Assembly (NCBI GenBank): GCA_958299035.1
Contig: CATQJL010000316.1
Location: 15,470,347 to 15,534,346, forward strand
Source: Cylicocyclus nassatus
Taxonomy: Eukaryota; Nematoda; Chromadorea; Rhabditida; Strongylidae
DNA: 64,000 nucleotides
Direction: 5' to 3'
The notes below the pieces were generated by a model. The model did no database searches and was not told the DNA's origin. It saw only the letters and a program-made list of their open reading frames with translations. This document shows positions 58,300 to 64,000 of this stretch, piece by piece (position 1 is the first letter of the stretch; each line of letters opens with the position of its first letter). A program made the position numbers and the translations under genes.

Positions 58300-58960
58300 A
58301 CTCAAAATACACCGTCATTCGCGAAAAATCCCAGGATAAAGAATAGAGGCAACTGTGCAGCATGATTTATTACAAACAGGAGTGCTCACCAGTGTGAACC
58401 TTTGCAAAGCATGAGCAACCTAAAGGAAGAGAAACAGGCATGTCATCACACCTCCAGTGTATGAACTCGGATTATAAGCTTGAAATCGATAGCTGTTTCT
58501 TTGCTGACTTTGACATTAGCAGTACGAACAATCTCATTGATCGAAAAGCACGAATAAAAATCCGCATTTATTTTTTTACTGTAACAAGCAATTGGAGGAG
58601 TGCGAGTTTCCACACAATTTGAAGGTGACACGACTGCAAAAAAATACAATATCGACTTTACGGAAAAAACGCAGACGAAGCGAGCTTGATACTCAGAAGT
58701 TGGATCTACAGCAGATTTGAATAATCTAACTATGAATCTCATCCAAATACGAATTCAAAAAAAACGTTCAAATCAAACATTCGAATAAAATCTATTCATA
58801 GCCTTTTTTAATTCTTCGAGTTTCGAAAACCCCGTTTGATTATTCGAGTTTCGAATTTTATTTGAAAATAGGAAAACTCCGAATATCGAATGAATGCGAA
58901 TATGTTCGATTGTTTTGTTTGAAGGATCGAATTTTTAGATTTGGACCGAAGTGTATTATA
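58300..58960. repeat. Composite dispersed repeat ending in TTCGAAT tract (copy 2)
   Basis: Homologous in order to 46200-46960: the ACTCAAAATACACC word, the CTCACCAGTGTGAAC word, ATGAACTCGGAT, then an AT-rich TTCGAA/TATTCG tract from about 58780. Confidence 0.55.
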
Positions 58961-60035
58961 TTCCGTTCCAGCACAAGGCCTCAAACCTACTCACATACTG
59001 GAAGGTATGGGTTAATGTATGCAACATGCTGGCATGTTCTTTTTTCAATGGTGAATGGGTGACTGAAAGTGATTACATTTATCCTGCTCAACTACACGCT
59101 GAAATTTTGCCATTTGCCGCTTAGTGGTCATTATTTTGGAAAAGCGCGTAAATGTGGGCTTCTGCTGTGCACCAGGATAAGCTTAGCCGTAGAAGATTTT
59201 AGTACGGAAACATACATTGATGTGGAAAAAATTAGTACAGAGCACCTTTGGCTTCTTCTGCTTGTTACTTATATCGCAATTTTTTGAAAAAGTTATTTTG
59301 TTTTAGCAGGAGTATTGAGATTACGATGACACTGTACAAACCATTGGCTAACAGTATGAATTTTAGTCACTTTTTTAGCTTAAATTTATCAAGGACTTTT
59401 GTTGTTACTTCAACAGTGAGAGTCCAGTTTCACTCAAACAAATAACTAAAAATCTACAATTCATTTTTGCATAAATACGGCAAAACGTGATGAAACCGTT
59501 ATTTACTTTATTCACTTAAATTCGTTTCCATATTATGTCTTACTTTCTTTTCCCAGAATGCTGTCGTGCCACCTAATTTTTTTGCGTAGTAGTTCGTCAA
59601 TTGAACCTGTGGAAACCCTTAAGGAACTTATATGCTCTCCAGCAAGACCCTTGAAAAAGGATGGTTTCAAAGATCAGTTTTGATAGTTAAAGAGTTGTGA
59701 ATAGAATGAGCTTTATAAAATGATTGAGTATTGCAATAGAGGTGCTCAAATGGGCGACGGAGGATAAATTGAATACTATTTCAATATTGATGAGGAAGGT
59801 CTTTTCTCTAATCTGTAAAATTGCTGCAATTCACACCAAATAGCACACAAAGTTTGTTTCTACAAGAAAGATGTTTGCTTAGAATGCTTTTGCGACGTTC
59901 CCTCAAGCTAGTTTTGTCTCAGCAATACTAATACCTTATCAGTTGAGCCCTCAAAAGGCTTCATTGTAAGTAGTGCACGCTCATACTGGAGAGCATGACT
60001 TTTCCCGGCATGATATTTTTGTGAAATGCACTTAC
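58961..60035. other. Unassigned, within proposed DUF1647 intron
   Basis: No motif recognised on either strand. The expected next DUF1647 exon (LYKYLPT type) is not here. Confidence 0.3.
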
Positions 60036-62695
60036 CAGGGTGCGTAGCTGCATATATACCGTGTATAGTCGGATGGCTCAATAAGTAGCTTGTCTAAATC
60101 ACAAGTTTCCTATCTAAATGTTTGAAATCAAGTTTACCTTTTTACAATGCCCAATGGCTGGAGATTTATCAAGCCTAAAAACTTCACTGAAACCTTGGGA
60201 AAAAATTAGGTACAAATAAAAATGCGCTATCACTATCGCTAACTTCCGCTTAGCGTAGTGTTGTTAGCGGTGCCGAGATTGAGTGACTAAGCATGCGCGT
60301 AAAAAAGCCCCTCCATAATGCCGGCATTTTGTGCCTGCAGATACCCAGCTTTAAGGCGTAGCTATTTGCTCACTGTCCAATTTGGTCGTCCAATCCCCGA
60401 CTTCATATAAACTATACTAAGCGGAAGAGCATACAACTTCTCTGCAGAGGTGCGATAGGGGGAGCCAAGTCTCCCCCTACCTTCACTTTTGAGCTGGTAC
60501 GGGGTGACCACCTTCACTTTTGGAATAAAAAATTTTTCGCTGGACGACAAAGAAGGAAAATAAGCAAAACAAACGCAAAAAAGATTATTGAAAGCATATA
60601 TTTATGTATACGGCGGCATATATATTTAAAATAAAGGTTTTTAGTAAATGGTGTATTTGGAAGTAAAGCTTAGCAAAACTGTACGGATTTTATTAAGCAA
60701 ATTATGTTATAACGTATAGCGAAGGAAGTAGGTCGATCCAGGCAGTAACGGCCGAGAACCAGAATTTTGAATATTTGAAAAGTGAAAAATCATGCGAAAT
60801 TTCCACTGTTATAAATCTGTTGTATGAAGATGTCAGCAGTTGCGACTTCATAGGTTTTGAAGAGTAGATGTTGCTCTATCAGCTAGTGAAGGAATCGGGT
60901 CGATTTAAGAGATAGTCGTTGAAAACCAGAGTCCTAAAACTTTACGCCATTTTTGCGTGTTTTTTGACTTTTGAGAGTTAAACTCTTATAAATCTTGAAT
61001 GTGAAAGTGTGTGATGTTGCGACTTCATAGGTTTTATAGAGTAAGGTTTGCCTTATCAGAATATGTCTTGTCCGTTCCGATCCATTGAAACACCTCCGAG
61101 ATCCAGGCTCTTGAAAAAGCAGGTAAAAAACAGCTTTTTGAATTTCAACAGCTCGTAACTTCTTCAGAACTGCATGAATCATGTTGCGACTTCATAGATT
61201 AGATTCTTCTCATCAAGAGCTTTCAGATGATATATAATATGTGGGGGTTTAGAGCCTCCTGCGAATTATGACCGGGGGGGGAGACTTTTCAGGCCAAAGT
61301 CTCCCCCTCGCCCATTTTAATGTATTGGCTGGATGGGCGAGGGGGAGACTTTGGCCTAAAAAGTCTCCCCCCCCGGGCATAATTCGTAGGAGGCTCTAAA
61401 CCCCCACATATTATATATCATCTGAAAGCTCTTGATGAGAAGAATCTAACCTATGAAGTCGCAACATGATTCATGCAGTTCTGAAGAAGTTACGAGCTGT
61501 TGAAGTTCAAAAAGCTGTTTTTTACCTGCTTTTTCAAGAGCCTGGATCTCGGAGGTGTTTCAATGGATCGGAACGGACAAGACATATTCTGATAAGGCAA
61601 ACCTTACTCTATAAAACCTATGAAGTCGCAACATCACACACTTTCACATTCAAGATTTATAAGAGTTTAACTCTCAAAAGTCAAAAAACACGCAAAAATG
61701 GCGTAAAGTTTTAGGACTCTGGTTTTCAACGACTATCTCTTAAATCGACCCGATTCCTTCACTAGCTGATAGAGCAACATCTACTCTTCAAAACCTATGA
61801 AGTCGCAACTGCTGACATCTTCATACAACAGATTTATAACAGTGGAAATTTCGCATGATTTTTCACTTTTCAAATATTCAAAATTCTGGTTCTCGGCCGT
61901 TACTGCCTGGATCGACCTACTTCCTTCGCTATACGTTATAACATAATTTGCTTAATAAAATCCGTACAGTCCAACAAACTTCTACTTCCAAATACACCAT
62001 TTACTAAACACGTCTATTTTAAATTTTTATAAATAAAATTTATAGATATTTTTAATATTCATCGTATCTGTGGCCCTAAAGAGGGCCGTCGGATCGACGT
62101 TAGACCTAGAAAGATAGCTCCGTTCGTCCGTTCTATCCTCCCCCCGCACCTCCCCCCCCCCCCCCGTCGACGTTTTTGGGAGGTGAGTGTCCGACACTAC
62201 CACCTTCACTTTTGGCCGGCCAGTGGTAGCTGAAACCACCTTCACTTTTGGGGGACCCGGCTCCCCCTATCGCACCTCTGCTTCTCTGACCGTGTCTTTC
62301 TGCGGCATGCGATCTCTTTGTAAAATAAGTCACGAATATCCTTAGGCCATCGTATGGAAGTATCCATGTACCAAACAGCACCAAATTCGCTCAGTGTCTT
62401 CTAAAGGAACTAGTAGCGGATGAGCAAAAAGCGTGGAAACTCCTAAGAATAAACCCACTGCTATCAGAAGCGGCTTCCATCTATACTCTTTAAGGTTTTT
62501 AACATGTTCAGGATACATTTCAAAGGGAAACTGGCGCAATTCCACGAAGCACTTGCTCTAAAAGAGCTTCCGTGAGAAAAGTTGCAGTTGCTTTTCATCC
62601 AGACGTACTCGCAGATTAGTTGCTGACTTGTTTTTGAGACCCAAATCGTAAACGATTATCCATTCCATCTTTAAAAATTTGCGAATGTTAGCTAT
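60036..62695 (-). pseudogene. DUF1647 family protein, gene 2 (exon split by hAT-like insertion)
   Basis: Minus-strand exons: 62695-62609 (ANIRKFLK..WIIVYDLGL), 62557-62459 ([19 protein letters not shown], then [11 protein letters not shown]), 62400-62281 ([17 protein letters not shown]), continuing after the transposon at 60436-60374 (LYALPLSIVYMKSGIGRPNW), then 60093-60036 (YLLSHPTIHGIYAATHP). Introns of 50-58 nt have GT/AG ends, and phases agree with gene 1. If the 1836-bp insert and one target copy are ignored, the split exon is 183 nt and in frame. The interruption is therefore recent and this allele is disabled unless the insert is spliced out. N-terminal exons were not found. A frame at 63141-62956 with one hydrophobic segment (VGGAVMAVLYPNLFLASQF) might be a membrane anchor, with low confidence. 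Function of the family is unknown. Confidence 0.75.
60437..62288. mobile_element. hAT-like fold-back transposon in DUF1647 exon
   Basis: Element 60445-62280 (1836 bp) has ends CAGAGGTGCGATAGGGGGAG and the exact complement. It is flanked by perfect 8-bp target duplications CTTCTCTG (60437-60444 and 62281-62288). The arms are near-perfect inverted copies meeting around 61320, where GGGCGAGGGGGAGACTTTGG words form the centre. No transposase is encoded; mirrored frames (61182-60934 and 61466-61714) are palindrome products. CAGAG ends with 8-bp duplication indicate the hAT superfamily. Confidence 0.88.
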
Positions 62696-64000
62696 CTGTA
62701 AAAACGCTAATTCGTTCAAATAAAAGTTTACCAAATATGATGCGTATTAGCCATAATATAATTACATTTTGCTATTCAAGATTTTACTGGGATGTCATAG
62801 ATTAACTTTCAATATCTTCGAAGACAATTGGCAAGGCGCTGTTTTTGAAAGTCGAGCGCATAGCGCCATAAAACGTAAGTATTACACTCGAGGGGGGGGG
62901 GGCTGAGACCATTTACCTGCTGGAAATCATAAAGCTTCTTTTTATTATTTTTGAGCTAATTATGAGCACCGTTGACGCAAACGGTGAAATTCCGATGCCG
63001 CTTAAATTGTGGAGTTTTTTCTGCAAAGATAAATTGCGAAGCGAGAAAAAGATTCGGATATAAAACTGCCATAACGGCTCCGCCTACCAAGGTGAACCTT
63101 TTGAACGTCACAAGTCCTTTGTTGGGCTTCATGATATTCACGTCATAAGTCCCCTTCTAAAATCATCAGATTCTCCACATTACTATCTAAGCTGAAGCCA
63201 ACTTTCGGACTCATTATCTTATCCTAGTTGACGACCAGATTCGAAATGTGCACGTATATTTCTGTCACACTCTTGAGTTCAATTGCATAAAAACGTAGTA
63301 GTGGAAAAAAGCAGCTTGAATTTGTCGAAGTTTATGCTCCTCAGACCAATAGGTGGTCTAGAAAAAGGCACCTAGAACTTCGCTGATATTCAACTAGCAC
63401 AAAGAAAAAATCCACTATCTCTTTCTATATTTTTGAAAAATCGTTTATTAAATTTTCGTTTTATGCGCAATGGTCAGACTCTTGTTTGCAAAAATCAGAA
63501 ATCTTTATCGCTGTATCAGAAATGCTTTATCAGAAGGTAAGACTGTACCAACCACAACAAAGAGGCATTTAGAAATGTGGCGAATTTTCTTTCCGTAGAA
63601 ACGCTAATAATCTTTTTGTGCTTCTTTGCTATATATAGCTTAACGTTTGTCGAAGAATAGCGTCGCTTTTGTTACATTGCCGCATGCAAGATCACGCATG
63701 AAAAATGAGACAACGCCACTGTATAAAACCCTCTGCATGCAATGTGTTTTATACAGTGGTGTCTATCTTCTGTTCCACTGGAGCTGGAAGCTGGAAGGCA
63801 AGGCTTTGATCGATCAAAGAGCACCTAAAGTGGTAAAGCAGGTTCTGCATTTCCCTTGCGCACGTGCTTTCTAATCAACCGAGCCCCCTCCCCTTCAGCA
63901 GCCAACTCCAGTGAAACAGAGAGTATATGTCGCCGATAGGCTCCACCCACTCGCAGACAGCTGCTACAAATCTGTATTGTCTGTAATGGGCATACCTGCG
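62696..64000. other. Unassigned terminal stretch
   Basis: No supported gene. A poly-G run lies at about 62891-62901. A hairpin GCCACTGTATAAAAC..GTTTTATACAGTGG lies at about 63714-63764. The region may contain the unrecognised 5' exons of DUF1647 gene 2. Confidence 0.3.

Noticed and set aside
60934..61714. Two identical 82-codon frames on opposite strands
   Set aside because: Mirror images produced by the palindromic hAT-like element.
1..64000. tRNA, rRNA and spliced-leader RNA genes
   Set aside because: None could be recognised by eye. A covariance search (tRNAscan-type, Rfam) would be decisive.

Overview
The window looks like a draft chromosome or scaffold piece from a nematode. Introns are short (about 50-70 nt) with GT..TTTCAG/TTTAG splice sites. 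The two recognisable gene families, C-x3-C (C_tripleX) repeat proteins and DUF1647 proteins, are nematode-typical. The rest is crowded with mariner/Tc1- and hAT-type fold-back elements, a CR1-like LINE and Penelope-like retroelements. Species cannot be named from the sequence. There are two 500-N gaps (31683-32182 and 48400-48899). The first is bordered on both sides by an untrimmed amplification adapter, so part of the local structure may be artefact.

The core gene is a secreted cysteine-rich protein of ten exons (about 423 aa). It has a signal peptide, many C-x3-C repeats and a Pro/Thr-rich mucin-like linker. It occurs three times: copy A (minus strand, 9993-12537) is intact. Copy B (plus strand, 26294-28855) is inverted and carries a premature TAA. 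Copy C (minus strand, 38138-40132) lacks exon 1 and the promoter. The copies sit in larger duplicated blocks: about 5.6-13.0 kb, 20.65-24.5 plus 25.8-30.2 kb (inverted and re-ordered), 34.0-40.55 kb, and scattered pieces at 44.2-51.5 kb. Insertions present in one copy and absent from another give natural empty sites for several transposons.

Two DUF1647 genes lie on the minus strand. Gene 1 (12940-14308) lies directly upstream of copy A. It has a degenerate YRWKP region and one exon that does not splice in frame. Gene 2 has its central exons at 60036-62695, where a 1.8-kb hAT-like fold-back element splits one exon. Exactly the next exons of the family appear on the same strand at 51926-52192, suggesting one gene with a repeat-inflated intron of about 7.8 kb.

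Retroelements: Penelope-like fragments with GIY-YIG domains lie at 30.2-31.66, 33.1-34.0 and 35.25-35.54 kb. Two of them carry a hammerhead-ribozyme-like motif downstream of the ORF. A frameshifted CR1-like LINE occupies about 40.99-44.21 kb. At least eight palindromic or TIR elements begin TTAGG and sit at TA targets. AT-rich TTCGAATATTCG satellite-like tracts occur at 44.4, 46.6, 53.9, 57.8 and 58.7 kb. Large stretches (0.6-2.9, 16.8-19.6, 52.2-53.9 and 62.7-64 kb) show no gene that I can support.
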